Origin: Dryas octopetala
Taxonomy: Eukaryota > Streptophyta > Magnoliopsida > Rosales > Rosaceae
DNA length: 64,000 nucleotides
Assembly: GCA_963921425.1 (NCBI GenBank)
Contig: OY992838.1
Location: forward strand, 21,666,712 to 21,730,711
Direction of reading: 5' to 3'
The notes beneath the pieces were generated by a model. It saw nothing but the letters and a program-made list of their open reading frames with translations. It was not told where the DNA came from and ran no database searches. Positions 26,769 through 38,175 of the stretch are shown here, piece after piece. The position numbers and the translations under genes are program-made. The first letter of the stretch is position 1. Every line of letters begins with the position of its first letter.

Positions 26769-28968
26769 CGCTATATCCCTACACTCATATCACATCACAA
26801 CTAAAGAATAGCAGGGATACCATTTTGATAATGTTCATAATACACGGAACAAGAATGAAGCACGTAAAAATGCACATACACATCCCTCCAGAAAAATGGG
26901 GGAAAAAAGGATATAGATATACAACAGCAAGGATGAGAAACAACAATTCAAATGTCAGATTGCAAGTCCGAAAAATGCAAAACATGACATACCGCTAGTA
27001 GTTTATGCAATATTGATTCAACATCTTCTCCAACATAACCAGCCTGCAAAATAGCAGTATTTTAGTCTTTTAGTTCACCAGTAATCCATTGAAAAGATAA
27101 ATCCAGCCTAACAAGAATGCATCGCGGTGAATTACTAAAGTAAGGCTAGAGAAAGTGAATATAATTTATTACATGCCAACTTTTCTAATCCCATTGAAAT
27201 TAGATTGAAATTAATAAAAGATATCAAGCATGCCAAAATCATTCAAAATGAATTTAAAAAAATAAATAATTAAGTAGATACCAACATCGACCCAAATGTT
27301 AGAGTTTGTATATACTTTCATGCCTGAGTATTTTCGATTTATAATGGTTGTTGATAACTCACTAGGAAATGAACTTACCTGAGTTAAAGTTGTCGCATCA
27401 GCAATGACAAATGGAACATTCACAAATCGAGCTAGTGTTTTTGCAAGCAACGTCTTCCCTGTTTTACAATATCACAGTTAGAAGGCAGGTTAACATCTTA
27501 AGCGTTCTTTCTTTTCTTTTTCTTTAATCAACTTCCAGATAGCCTGGTATAAACTTAGATGATTAGTTGAGGCTAAGAATGAATAAATGGAGAGCACCGG
27601 TTTCTCCATGTGCTGCAGAAGAAATCATACCAGAGCCAGTTGGACCCATCAAGAGCACATTGCTTTTTTCTAGCTCCACATTATCGTCATCATCTATTGT
27701 GTTTGGAATTCCTGATTCTGCTCCTGACCTAGTATTAAAATCCATTGGTTCAGTTCTCTATTCAATATTCACAAAAACAATAAAACATATAGGCCTCATT
27801 CTCCGACTGCTTACAAAAGTATTATGATTGATTACTAAAAGGTTCGGTGATAATCAGAGTCCAGAGAACAAAAAAAAATGAAAGTTCGCTGAAAACCAAC
27901 CCTTTCTGTGAGGCATGATATATTCTTTTGTAGTGGTTATAAACAGCCACGGAGAGCACCTGCAACAGAAATACAAAAATCATCCAAAGATTAAAAGGTT
28001 TCAAAGGAGCTTGAAATAAACATATGAATAAATGAAGAGGAAAAACAAAATGGAACCTTTTTGGCTCTTTGTTGGCCAATAACGAACTTATCAAGACCCT
28101 TGCAGATCTCCTTAGGCGTGGGCAAATCCTTTCCCAAATTGGAGCCGCCCCAGGCATTCCTGTCTCCAGCATCCCCGGTGGGCCCAGAAGCCCGAATGAC
28201 ATTAACTCCAGGTGCAAAAGGCGGGCCCGGGGGCATATGCACGGCCAGCCCATTGGCGGGAGGCGGAGGCGGAGGCGGAGGCCAATTGTCAGGTGGGTCC
28301 GCGCCATTAGCATATGACCTCAAAGTGTCCCAGAAAGACACCCTCCTCAGCGCATTATTAAAATTGGGATGATGATGATGATTAGGATGGAGCTCCGAAT
28401 CTCCTCCGTTATTCCCAGTTCTGGAATGGGACTTGTTCTCGGTTTTGGTGGAGTTACGATTGGAAGAGGTGGTGTTGGTGAGCCTCCCAATCTCTACGAA
28501 GGTGCCCTGGAGAGGAGAAATCTGGTGAGGTCGGAAGTAGTAGGCAGTTTTGCAATTGGGGCAGAGATTGAGGGACTGGTACTGAGGTGACGACGACTCA
28601 GAAGAGGCGGCCTGGGCCTTGGCCTTGGCAGAATCATCATCATCTGGACTTGGACTTGGACTTGGACTTGGAGCGGGAGGAGGAGATAAGTTAGGTAAGC
28701 GGCGATCGGAGAAGAGGAGGTCCATGCGGTTGAAGGAACAGCGGGGGCAATTAGCCTCCGCTCTGATTTTGCGGGTGCGGACATCTGCGGAGCCGCCGTG
28801 GTCCCACTTGTAGCGCTCCTGCACACCGATCAGAGACTCTCTTCGACGATGGCTTGTGATATGGAAGTGGTTCAAGTGCGTGGAGATTGGGGATACCTGA
28901 GTGAACCGCTGGTGTAGCTTTGCTATATGCTTCACCTTCTTCCATCTCAACACTCCAATTCCAGACAT
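16644..28968 (-). CDS. CLPX3: ClpX, mitochondrial AAA+ unfoldase subunit of the Clp protease
   Basis: Fifteen GT-AG exons (high to low): 28968-28057, 27959-27901, 27728-27631, 27458-27379, 27043-26993, 26166-26092, 26001-25924, 25540-25484, 18613-18543, 18386-18287, 18110-18006, 17573-17511, 17401-17279, 17170-17012, 16715-16644. They give 700 aa in one frame. ClpX unfolds proteins with ATP and feeds them to ClpP. Visible features are a basic N-terminus fitting mitochondrial import, Cys pairs CPRC (74-77) and CPNC (136-139), an oligo-Pro run, Walker A GPTGSGKT (352-359) and pore loop GYVG (385-388). Walker B VYIDEVD (414-420), the ClpP-docking IGF (500-502), the GRF arginine finger (R545) and sensor-2 GARGLR (606-611) follow. 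All key residues are present. Intron 8 is 6.9 kb and full of transposons. The symbol rests on remembered adjacency of At1g33360 and At1g33350 and is tentative among paralogues. Confidence 0.95.
19569..20725. mobile_element. Non-autonomous MULE (Pack-MULE candidate) in CLPX intron 8
   Basis: The terminal inverted repeats of about 120 bp begin GAGAATTTGCAC and GAGAAATTTGCAC (other strand) and share GGGTGTGTGCATTTACCACC. They are flanked by a perfect 9-bp duplication TTTCTTTTT (19560-19568 and 20726-20734). The interior is not AT-rich TIR-like DNA: it includes a C-rich stretch and a coding-like fragment (20112-20290), which suggests a captured host gene piece. Confidence 0.85.
20112..20300 (+). 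pseudogene. Captured gene fragment: transmembrane plus juxtamembrane segment, receptor-kinase-like
   Basis: In one open frame a hydrophobic segment ([18 protein letters not shown]) is followed by a basic stop-transfer [19 protein letters not shown] and then PFKIES. The order, transmembrane helix then a Lys/Arg-rich KWAISKP stretch, recalls the juxtamembrane region of some leucine-rich-repeat receptor-like kinases. That family identification is from memory and uncertain. No LRR or kinase domain is present. It reads opposite to CLPX and runs into a GA-rich tract. Confidence 0.4.
20750..22060 (-). pseudogene. L1-type LINE fragment (reverse transcriptase C-terminal part)
   Basis: On the minus strand blocks read, in order, [16 protein letters not shown] (about 21990), [20 protein letters not shown] (about 21760-21700) and [18 protein letters not shown] (about 20990-20930). 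These are typical of the distal reverse transcriptase and the C-terminal zinc-finger tail of plant L1 elements. The frame is interrupted several times and the 5' part is missing. It sits immediately beside the Pack-MULE-like element in CLPX intron 8. Confidence 0.7.
22180..22914. other. Unassigned intronic DNA with a minus-strand coding-like patch
   Basis: Around 22490-22360 the minus strand reads [20 protein letters not shown] then [13 protein letters not shown] without a stop, which looks like old coding sequence of unknown origin. A short GA tract lies at 22777-22798. Confidence 0.3.
22915..23626 (-). mobile_element. Solo LTR (retrotransposon remnant, probably Ty1/copia) in CLPX intron 8
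   Basis: A 712-bp unit with TG...CA ends is flanked by a perfect 5-bp duplication GGATT (22910-22914 and 23627-23631). On the minus strand it has a TATA-like region (CCTATAAAATTATAAATAGG) and the phrase GGGGACGTAGGCAGGAATTT, common in plant LTR leader regions. No internal domain is present, so this is a recombination product. Orientation is the same as CLPX. Confidence 0.75.
24029..24330 (-). pseudogene. Second LINE fragment (C-terminal tail)
   Basis: The minus-strand frame contains [18 protein letters not shown], the same W-V-I-W-x-E-R-N signature found in the L1 piece at 20930-20990. Coding-like traces may extend to about 24950. It is heavily decayed and lies in CLPX intron 8. Confidence 0.5.
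25560..25872 (+). mobile_element. 5'-truncated LINE 3' end with poly(A), in CLPX intron 7
   Basis: The plus-strand frame [20 protein letters not shown] matches the last residues of plant L1 ORF2 (compare [16 protein letters not shown] on the minus strand at 20900). About 150 bp of 3' untranslated sequence follows, then an A-run (25860-25871). It inserted between CLPX exons 7 and 8, opposite to the gene, in a 383-bp intron. Confidence 0.65.
26715..26768. repeat. (TG)n microsatellite with adjoining G17 run, CLPX intron 5
   Basis: An imperfect TG tract followed by an unbroken G run. The G run makes assembly length uncertain here. Confidence 0.9.
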
Positions 28969-29051
28969 AATAATAACAAAAGAGATTTCAGAGATTTCAA
29001 TTCAATCCAAGAGAGTTTAGTTTGAGATTGGGATCGCGATTGGGATCTCCA

Positions 29052-29076
29052 ATGCTATATTATAATATATATATAG
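29052..29076 (-). promoter_or_regulatory. Candidate TATA region of CLPX
   Basis: An alternating AT stretch (CTATATATATATTATAATATAG on the other strand) lies about 90-105 bp upstream of the CLPX start codon. Spacing is right for a TATA box, but the sequence is simple, so the call is tentative. Confidence 0.35.
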
Positions 29077-29562
29077 CTATGCCGTACATCAAAATGTATA
29101 AACAAATAACGGAGGAGCAAGAACCAAGAAAATAAAAACAGGAAACTTGAACAAGAGAGAGCAGGCGAAGGTCCAAGGAGCATAGCAATACAGAAACAAA
29201 AGATAAATTGGGGGAGTGTTTGTAGGAACAAAATATTAAGGAATCACTCAACTCACCAAAACAAAAACTAAAAAACTTCCAAACCCAATCCACAATCCAC
29301 ACTCTCTCTCTCTTTCCGTGTCCAGTCAAATTTTTTTTTTTTGGGTCGAATGTGTCCAGTCTAATTAATTTGCTAACTTTGACAGTTTGACTGCGTTCGC
29401 TTTGTTAAAATTTGACATGTGCTCGACTAATCCCCCTTACTCGCCCAACAATATCATTATTCGCACCACCCCACGATCGCCTCCATTCGCAGCATCCAAC
29501 CAAAAGTTAATGTGAGGTCAGCAGAGCAAATTTGCTCACCACCTTAATTTGGTGGTATCACC

Positions 29563-31308
29563 CAAGGAATTAAATTTTGAAATTTCACTGAAAATTTCGG
29601 TTTTTTAGGGTGTCGAAATCGAAACACATATTTAATAATTTTTCAGAAAAATTTCGCCGAAATTTTCGAAATTTCGCCGAAATTTATCGAAATTTATCAA
29701 AATTTACCGAAATTTATCGAAATTTTCGAAATTTTCATATTTTCAATTTTCTCCAACTTCAGAAATTCACAAAAAATAGCTCGAGACTCCAAATAATTCA
29801 CCGAAAAATTCTACGAACTCGTATTGATGAGTACTAATTTCCTATAACCTCAAAATAGTCAAATTGATTTCAAAAAAATTATGAAAAATCCTACTCTTAT
29901 AATTTAATTCTGAAAAAAATAATAATTGTCAAATTCTTGAATTTTCATTTTCTAAAATTCATTTCCACACAACTAAGCTCTAGAACCACAACCAAAGGTC
30001 TAAGTTAGTTAAAATAAATTTAAAGAAATTTCTAATTCCTTTAAAAAAAACCTTAAAACAAATTTGAAAAATTTAAGTAACAAAATTACCTTAAGCCAAA
30101 ATTTGGGTTGTTACACTTAATGAAGACAAAGTTTGGCTAAGTAAGAGACACGGGAAAAAAGGAAGGAAAGATAAAAAATAAAAGACTGAAGAGAGATGCA
30201 CGGGGAAAAAAAGTAAGGAAAGATAAAAATTGAGGGGTGGTTTGGGGCCTTTGGGCAATTGGAAAGAAGAAAAAAAAAAGTTTGAGATTTCTTTTAGTTA
30301 TTTTAATAGAAAATTAGGATTAAATACCAAATATCAATAGTTTTTTAGTAAAGCAGCAAGACACTAATTTTTTTTAGTTAAGATACTAACCTAGAGTAAA
30401 ACATTTTGGATTAGGTCACAAATCAGTTTGTTATACAGTTGTGGCTGTCGAACAGTTACAGTTGTAATTGTCGAACAGTCACAGTTGTGACTATTTAAAA
30501 TTTATAAAAAATCAAACTTTTTAAGGGTTTCATAATTTTGATTTAGGTTTGGGGGATGAAGTTCTATAAACCAAAGACTAAACATTAAAGTTTAAGCCTT
30601 GCAAATATTGAAAAAACAACAAATCAATAAAAAAGTTATGATTGTTAGACAGTCACAGTTCGATATAACCATGTTTTTTAAAGTTGGTACCTAAACTGAA
30701 ATTTAGTACCTAAAGTGAAATGACATAAATGTTTTAGTAGTTGAAATGAAAAAACATTATAATTTGGTACCTAAAGTCAATGGACCTTTATTTTAAACCT
30801 TAAACTTTAATACATTTCTATATAAAAAAATAATTAAAAGTATCTTAAAGGGCTTAAAACCTAATATCCTAAAAAAAATAGAGTATATAGGGTTTAATGT
30901 ATAGATTATAGAGTATAAAGAGTATTATGGTATATAAAATATATAGAGTATTAGGGTTTAGATTTTAGTGTATAATTAAATTATACAGTATAAAGAATAT
31001 ATTAATTTTGTTTATTCATTATACTAATTTTATTTAACAGTATTTGCTCTAGCGGACATTATATTCACCTTATATCACATGAAACATACTATATAATTTG
31101 ATTTCTTCAATGTTTTTTTATTAATTTAGTAGATAATATGTTAAATAAACATATGGTAAAGTTTCATTCAAAATTTCCGTATTTTGATAGCAATTTCCGT
31201 CATTTCCATCTAATTTCTGTCGAAATTTAAAAATCTTCGAAATTTCCGTCGAAATTTCCATCGAAATTTCCATCGAAATTTCCTCGAAACTCGAAATTTT
31301 ATTCCTTG
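29563..31308. mobile_element. hAT-like non-autonomous element with TCGAAATTTC subterminal repeats
   Basis: The ends CAAGGAAT and ATTCCTTG are perfect inverted repeats, extended by related AAATTT(T/C)GA sequence. They are flanked by an 8-bp duplication GTATCACC (29555-29562 and 31309-31316), the hAT length. The first about 170 bp and last about 130 bp are dense in direct and inverted copies of CGAAATTTC / GAAATTTCCATC. The 1.4-kb interior is AT-rich with no coding sequence. It lies about 600 bp upstream of CLPX. Confidence 0.8.
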
Positions 31309-31316
31309 GTATCACC

Positions 31317-31719
31317 GCCTCTCTATAATTATGACACGTGTATTAAGAAATAACTATGGTTAATAAATGAATTGTGTTATATTTATAATAAAAATCTAAT
31401 TTACAATAAAAATAAAAAACAACCCCCCACCTACCCACGAGTCTCCTCAACCCAGTAGCCCTTCTACCGGTTCGACACCAATGACCTCCCACCGCCGGCA
31501 CCGGTAAAAACTCGTAATAGTCATCCCCAACCTGATCCGCAGCAACCCAACTCCCTCTCTCTCCATCTTTCCGGCAGCAAAAAAAATTATACTCATCTCC
31601 CCTCTGTCAAGCATGTCCCCTCTTTTCCTTCCAAACATACTTTGTCATCTCCTTTCTCTCTCGCGGAGAAGCCCAAACCAAAAAAGAAGAACAAAATATG
31701 CTCACCACACCCAACTGAA

Positions 31720-31758
<39 letters not shown>

Positions 31759-34600
31759 AACAAAATGAAAATCAAACACTCAGAGGAGCTCTTTTCTTCT
31801 TCCTTCATGGCAGAAAAGAAAGAAAAACTGCATCCTGCAACAAAATTGCTTATGACATCTTTCCTTCTTGGTGTGTGAAAAAATCTTTAGATACTAGAAA
31901 ATACCCATTTTAGTTTACCAAAAGAAATTTATCCATTTTTCCTCCTTGTCCTTTTCTACAGACCCATACCCCAATATATATTGCACAACTTGCTTGTGTG
32001 TTTTAAATGGGCAGAGGCAAGCAAAACCCAGGCAGAGGCAGGTGAATTATTTATTCACTGGTGAGAAACCCAGGCAATGGAAGAAGGGGAGGTATTGGGG
32101 ACTGCCGGACTAGCAAAAGTGTTGGGACAAATGGACAATGGGAGGAATTAAAGGTGAAAGGACTTCTGAAAATTGTATGGATTAGAGTGCCTAAATTAAA
32201 AAGTTAAATAAAAGTATTAGAAAATGCATTAAACTTTACAATCCAGGCTAATCTCGTTTATGTTTATGAATAGGTAGGGATATAATATAACAAACGAATA
32301 AGCATATTAACAAAAATTGGAAAATACAAAGATATAATATCAAACTATTATACAGAGAATTTAAGGAAGAAAGCATTACAACTTACAGATTCATTTGTTT
32401 CGAACAGGGATCCTCGAAACAGTTTCAAGCTTACAAATAATAGTACAAGCAGTAGCACACAAACACTCAGAAAAGAAGAGACATAGTTTCTAACTCTTGG
32501 CTCTTAACAAACCCTTAATTTTAAAACTTAAAACTTAGTCTATTTTTCGATGCCTTCTTAGGAGTCTGAGCCTTTCTTATATAGGAGGAGAGGAAGGGGA
32601 CTAGATAACTAGATCTTAAGACGATTTTAGATCAAACATTGCGATTGTGGAAAGGAAAATATGAAAGAAAAATTAACTTCTAACCCAAACGATCATGTTA
32701 TGTTCTTTTTATTTCTTGGGCATTCCAGGACTTTAGTGTGCTTAAAAGTATCTGAAGAAATGTCTATGAGTGTTGGATACTTATTCAAAAAATGTCCATC
32801 GTCTTCGCACAATTGAATGTGAAATCAATTGGGTTTCAATGAGACTAAGAAGGTAAATCTAAAGGAAATTAGCAAGATCCTAGATCCAATCGATTGATTA
32901 GAGGTTCCCTAGTGAATTTAACTAAGCTTAAATGAAAAGGTTCATGAACGAAAATAAAAATGCTAAAATAAAGAAGTACAATAAATGTGAGTGATTCAAT
33001 TCCTCTTTCCTCTTTAATTGATGCTCAGATCTCAGGAGAGATGTACATTCAAGGAATTAAAGTCGTTCCAGGAAATAAAGATTAATAAAAATGAAATTCT
33101 GACCAATTTAATGCATAAGCCAAAATCAAAACAAAGAACAAGGATCATAATTCTCATAACCAACTGAAAATTGAATGCAATACGTGATCAAATACAAATT
33201 TTATGAGCAAACAGAATGTAGTAAATGGTCAAGCCATTTTGCCGTCACTTCTCTATTTGTACTTGGATGGGCTCTAAAAACCCTAAACCAAGTGCACTCG
33301 GATTGTTCCACGTGTAGGACGCTGAACAAGTTGGATATTTGTACTTATCCTTCTATACCAACTGTCATCCGGTACTTGTCAACCTTCCATAACACGTGTC
33401 TTTGTGTAATTAGTTCTTGTATCCTTCTCATCTTGGTGTAGCCGAGAGAATATCACTTCGCAAAATTCATTTTGTTTGCCAATGAAATAGGCCTCAAGAA
33501 ATTGGGCCATAGAACTGGGCTTTGGGCTCGCTCAATTTACTTATCAAAATCTTGGTACAAACATGGTAAAATAAATAACCTATTAAAAAAAAACAAAAAA
33601 AACAAATGCTCCTGAGGAACCATCAACAAGGTATTAAAACAAAACTAACTCAACAACTGCCGACCTTATTTCTAGCCGTGTGGTTAAGCATTTCTATGCT
33701 TTACCAGAAAGTCATAAGTTTGAAGGCTGGTAAAGCTGGCTATCTCAAAGTAGACAAAGTTATTAAACATACTCAACAATTATTAATTATCCATTTATTT
33801 TATATTTTATCTCAATTATCTAATTGGTATGCACTTGAATGTGTGTCAAGAGGTTAATATTTTTATATGACAAATTTCCATTTTATAAAGGGTGAATTAC
33901 ATAAAAATCTATAAAAGATTTAACAATTACAAAATGATCAATGATTTTGGAAATAATAGGCATTGACTAAAATGAAATATTATAAATAATGGACAGTAAA
34001 TTGGACTCAATATTTAAGAGTATTTACACTCCCTACCACTGTGTTTACCCATCGCTGATGTCAACAATATATCCTAGTTTTAAAAATTACAAAAATGTCA
34101 ACAACTAATCAGAAGCTGACACATGTTCAAAATAAAACTAGCTAACAAACTAACTAACTGTGATTAACAAACTACTACTGTTTAATTAACAAATTAATCG
34201 AACTATATAATCGTTGCAGTCTTCTTATTCAAGCCAAAATCGAGCCAGGTCTGTGTTGAGTGTTTATTGAGTGTGGGGTTGGGGTGAGGCTGGGGTGGTC
34301 AACAGGTGGTTCCTCACCGGGGAGGGGGGTGGGATGCTATGACAGGGAGAATTTCGTTGTCTTTTGGAAGTACTAGGCTGACCCGCTTGAATTGACAGGG
34401 ATTCGTGGGCATGGACTGCCTGTCTGACGTACTCTTTCTGAGATCAGTTCGAACTCCCAACAAAAGTTGGTCCCCCGCCGATCAATCCGATGGCGGCGTC
34501 CCGGACATGGATGGTGTTAGTGAGCCTCTTCAGAGCGATCTTTGGTACTTTGGGACCTCCGGTCAAGAATTGATTGATCTTACCCACCGGGCAAGAGCCT
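31317..34600. other. Intergenic DNA, no supported gene
   Basis: It contains a CT microsatellite and scattered weak frames. On the minus strand near 32590-32560, CCTATATAAGAAAGGCTCAG resembles an LTR promoter followed by a leader-like stretch. I could not find TG/CA ends with a matching duplication, so it stays unassigned. Confidence 0.4.
31722..31756. repeat. (CT)n microsatellite
   Basis: About 17 CT dinucleotides. Confidence 0.9.
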
Positions 34601-35529
34601 CTATCCCGTCACGGAGAGCATAGAAATCACTTGTGACGTGACCGTGATTGGAATGTTATTTACAGAAGGTGTCCTCCTTAATCTGATCTGGAGGTGGGCC
34701 TTTGATTTCCCTAGCAGCTGAAAGTTGATCCTTGATCTTGGAGAAGATGGTTTCCAGGCTGGCGTTGAGAGGGGTGTATTCCGTGTATTGGACATACTTG
34801 AGCCCCTTGCCCAGAAGTTGGCGTGACTCCTCAGTTCTGGCCTTTTTGGTATGGACCTGAGGCTTAGGGCTCGCGACCTCTCTCTCCTTCCTCTTGACCA
34901 AGGTCGGCTTGGGTTTTAGGGTCTCTACTTGAGCATCTCACTCTTCTGCTCGCGCCCACTTGGTGGCCTCGGCAGAGAGCTCATCGTAGGTGGAAGGAGG
35001 ATTCCTTATCAGATGGGAACGAAGTCCCCCAGCGAGCAGACCTTACATTAGAGCATTTTTGGCTAACCGGTCGTCGCAATCATCGCACTTCGTGTATTTG
35101 ATGTTGAAGCGGATCAGATAGGTTTTGAGACTTTCTCCTTCCTGTTACTTGATTAGCGACATATCGTTCAAGTTGTAGAGTCGTTCGGATACAACCCGAT
35201 ATCTCGTCAGGAAAGCCCTTCGAAGGTCGAAAAAAGAATCGATGGAGTTCGGCTGAAGGGTTCGGAACCACCCTCGTGCCGATCCCTTCAAGGTTGAAGC
35301 GAAAATTTTGCACTTAGTGGCTTCAGACGCCTGACGGCCTTCCATGGTGTATCTGAAGCTGTCGAGATGATCATAGGGGTCCTTGGCCCCGTCGTACTGA
35401 TCCATCTTAGGGGGTTTTGTATCCATAGAGACCTCAGTATTCATGATCATGCTGGTGTATGGGAGGGGGAGTTCTTCCCCGTGATCATTTCTACTGAGGT
35501 ACCCCCAAGAGACCTCAACATGGCCGAGC

Positions 35530-37146
35530 TGTTGGTTATTTTTAACAACAATATTAAAACCTTGCAAGTGCACAAATCAAATGATAGTATAGTAAGCAAG
35601 CAAGGGTCATTCCCACAGAGATTGTAATCTAAAGAGATGTTTATCAATGTCACACAAAGAAAACTAGAACACAATTAAACACGAAAACAAAATAAAGATT
35701 GAAATCACAAGGACTTCCACACACACGCCAACACCAAAGGGGTTTTGATTTAATTTTGTAAATAAAACAAAACAAGGAAAAGAAAACAAAACAGAATTTA
35801 AATTAGAGTTTCAGAGAAATTGGTTTAAAATCAATCAAGAACAATAGCTAGGACTCACTATCCACCTCCAAACAATCAATCAAACCATAAACAACAATAG
35901 ATAATCAATTTCTAGCAAGTATATGATGACGACACTCACAACAAGATCATGGCATTTGACTCTAGTTGTATGATTCTCTCTTAAGTGTATGTAAGGTGTA
36001 TGGCATTTACATCAATACGTGTATTCTTAATTGAAATCCAGTATGACATCTACTCAAATTAACAATCAAAAATCCATTAAGATCAAAGAGAATATGAGTG
36101 TCACAAAAACCCTAAAACATGGCATTTGTTATTAGGAATTCAAGAATCGATTTCTCATAATTAGTTCTTAACCCAATTATTCGTTGCAAACAAGAACACA
36201 TTCAATATGGCAATTGACCTATGTTCTACAACAATTTAATTCCGATACATGCTTCAAAGTTAGCTACTCAAAGAATCAAAATATCAGAATTCACATAATA
36301 TAGAGAAACCGAAATCATCACTCTTGTAGAAACTGAAAAATCCATTCAAACTTGTTTATAGAATTGAAATCATGTTTAGGGCTTCAAGATTAAGCCCTAA
36401 CTAAGAAGAAATTAGTTACTCATGTTCTTGGATGAACTCAAAAATAAATACATAAGAACTGAAAATTCAAAGAAGAAAGGAAAAGAAAGAACTCACTGGC
36501 AGCTTTCTCCTCTTGCCGTTGCTCTCCTTAGGATGTGAATCCCCTTGTATGGGGCCTTGGCTGGCTTTTTATATGACTTAAATCAAAGTCCTAAACCCTC
36601 AAATTGACTGAAAAGTCGTCCAAGAAGTCTTGGTAAACAAGGAATCCAAATAGGAAAGTAAAGATCACAATTCCTAACTCCACAGGGAAATACAGCTCAG
36701 CCCAATTGTCACACGATTTGGGGATCTTCGGCCTTCTAGAAAAATCAGTAAAAATATATTTTAGAAAGATAAATGTCTTATCTTTCCAACCATATATGGC
36801 ACGTAACTTGGAAAATTCGGGAAGGCTTCTGTTTCTTCATATTCACGTAACATGTACGAAACTGTCCTGTTTGCACGTGGGCTAACTTTACTTGTAAAAC
36901 TGTACCAATTGGCTCGGTAATAAATTCTAGAAAAATCACAGATTGAACTTCAAGGTGTTAGCTTTCATTTCCAATTGGCCTTGCGCTAAAATTCCTCCGA
37001 AAAGTTGATTTTCCCTTAAAAACCTTCTATGAGCGCAGAAAAGCTGAAAATCAGAAAAGTGAAGTAATAAGCCCTTTTTAAATCTAATTCTTCTACAAAA
37101 CCTAAGTAAAAAGAGTACATAAATGAGTATATTTATGGACTTATCA
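35530..37146 (-). mobile_element. Solo LTR nested in the gypsy remnant
   Basis: A 1617-bp unit with TG...CA ends (plus-strand TGTTGGTTAT...GGACTTATCA) is flanked by a perfect 5-bp duplication CGAGC (35525-35529 and 37147-37151). On the minus strand it starts TGATAAGTCCATAAATA and ends with a CTGTGGGAATGACCC and GTGCACTTGC stretch familiar from plant LTRs. No internal domain remains. It is younger than the gag region it interrupts. Confidence 0.8.
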
Positions 37147-38157
37147 CGAGCCGATTATGGACACTCCGAATTTGGTTTTGGACTAAAGTTCGAACAAGAT
37201 TTTCCACCTTGGGCGTGGTTGGCTCGGGTGCAGTTTCTGCAGAGCACTCAGTTCGGTCACCGAGTCTCTTATATCGGTTGACGAGTGATCCTCTCGCCTG
37301 CCGAACACCGGTCAGACATGACCATGGTAGGTCCCAATCGATCCCCCACGGATCGCCTTCCTAAGTGCATTCCGAACGTAGAGGAGTCTGAGCTGGTCCC
37401 GGCGATGTGATCGGTGACAGGGCCGAGCCTGCTCCTGGCTGGGACCCTAGGTTCAGTCGAACCGGTTGGATTAGCGGCTCCCAATTTAGATCCAATCCGG
37501 GTTAGAGGCTCCCTAAACCCTAAACCCAATCTAGATCGGATCGGAGGTCGCTGATCAGTGACTAGTTCGAATCCGTCTTCCTCCAAGGTTTCGGGAGAGC
37601 GTCTCCTGAAGGCCGCCTGCTTTTGCTGAAGGAGACGGTGGGCGTTCAGGAACTCCAGTTGCTCGATTGAGGACATGTCTTCAAAGCCCGGGAAGGTGCA
37701 GTCCGGTACCTGCCGAGCTAGGTGATTGTCCACATCGGTCTGAGTGTTCTGCCGAGAAGGAGACGGTTTGTCTTGACCGGAAGCCCGATCTTCCATTGAC
37801 ATCGAGCTGAGCGCGATGGCACGCGAGCTCCTCAGCTTGTTCTGCCTGTTTGGTAAGCAGTTCATTATTTTGCTTGAGAAGTACGTTCTCAGTGGCTAAG
37901 TGTCGTTGGTTCTCCCTGAGGAGTTTGTGAGTAGCCTTGATCTTCAGGGGAGCCTTAGACCTAGCCATTTTAGCGAGACGTGCTCTTCTCGTTTTGTCAG
38001 GCGTCTCAGGCTCATATTGTTGATTATCCTGGGATCCTCCTGAAGAAGAGGTGCTGTCACGAAAGATGGTAGTCATGACGTAGGGATTGCGTAGTAATTT
38101 TTTGAAGGAAGAGCTTAACACTTGTGATGATGAACACAATGGCTAAAGATGATCTTC

Positions 38158-38172
38158 CCACAGACGGCGCCA
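38158..38172 (-). other. Primer-binding site of the gypsy remnant
   Basis: Minus strand TGGCGCCGTCTGTGG, a standard plant Ty3/gypsy primer-binding sequence, three bases from the LTR edge at 38176. Confidence 0.7.
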
Positions 38173-38175
38173 GTC

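Noticed and set aside
28061-28945. Long frames opposite or out of frame to CLPX exon 1
   Set aside because: They are shadows of the GC-rich first exon; the in-frame ClpX reading with matching splice sites explains the region.
31447-31878. Frames around the CT microsatellite
   Set aside because: Low-complexity Ser/Leu or Arg/Glu repeats from simple sequence; no splice or domain support.
32390-33540. Possible minus-strand LTR with a TATA-like box near 32580
   Set aside because: No TG/CA ends with a matching 5-bp duplication could be found, so it is left as unassigned DNA.
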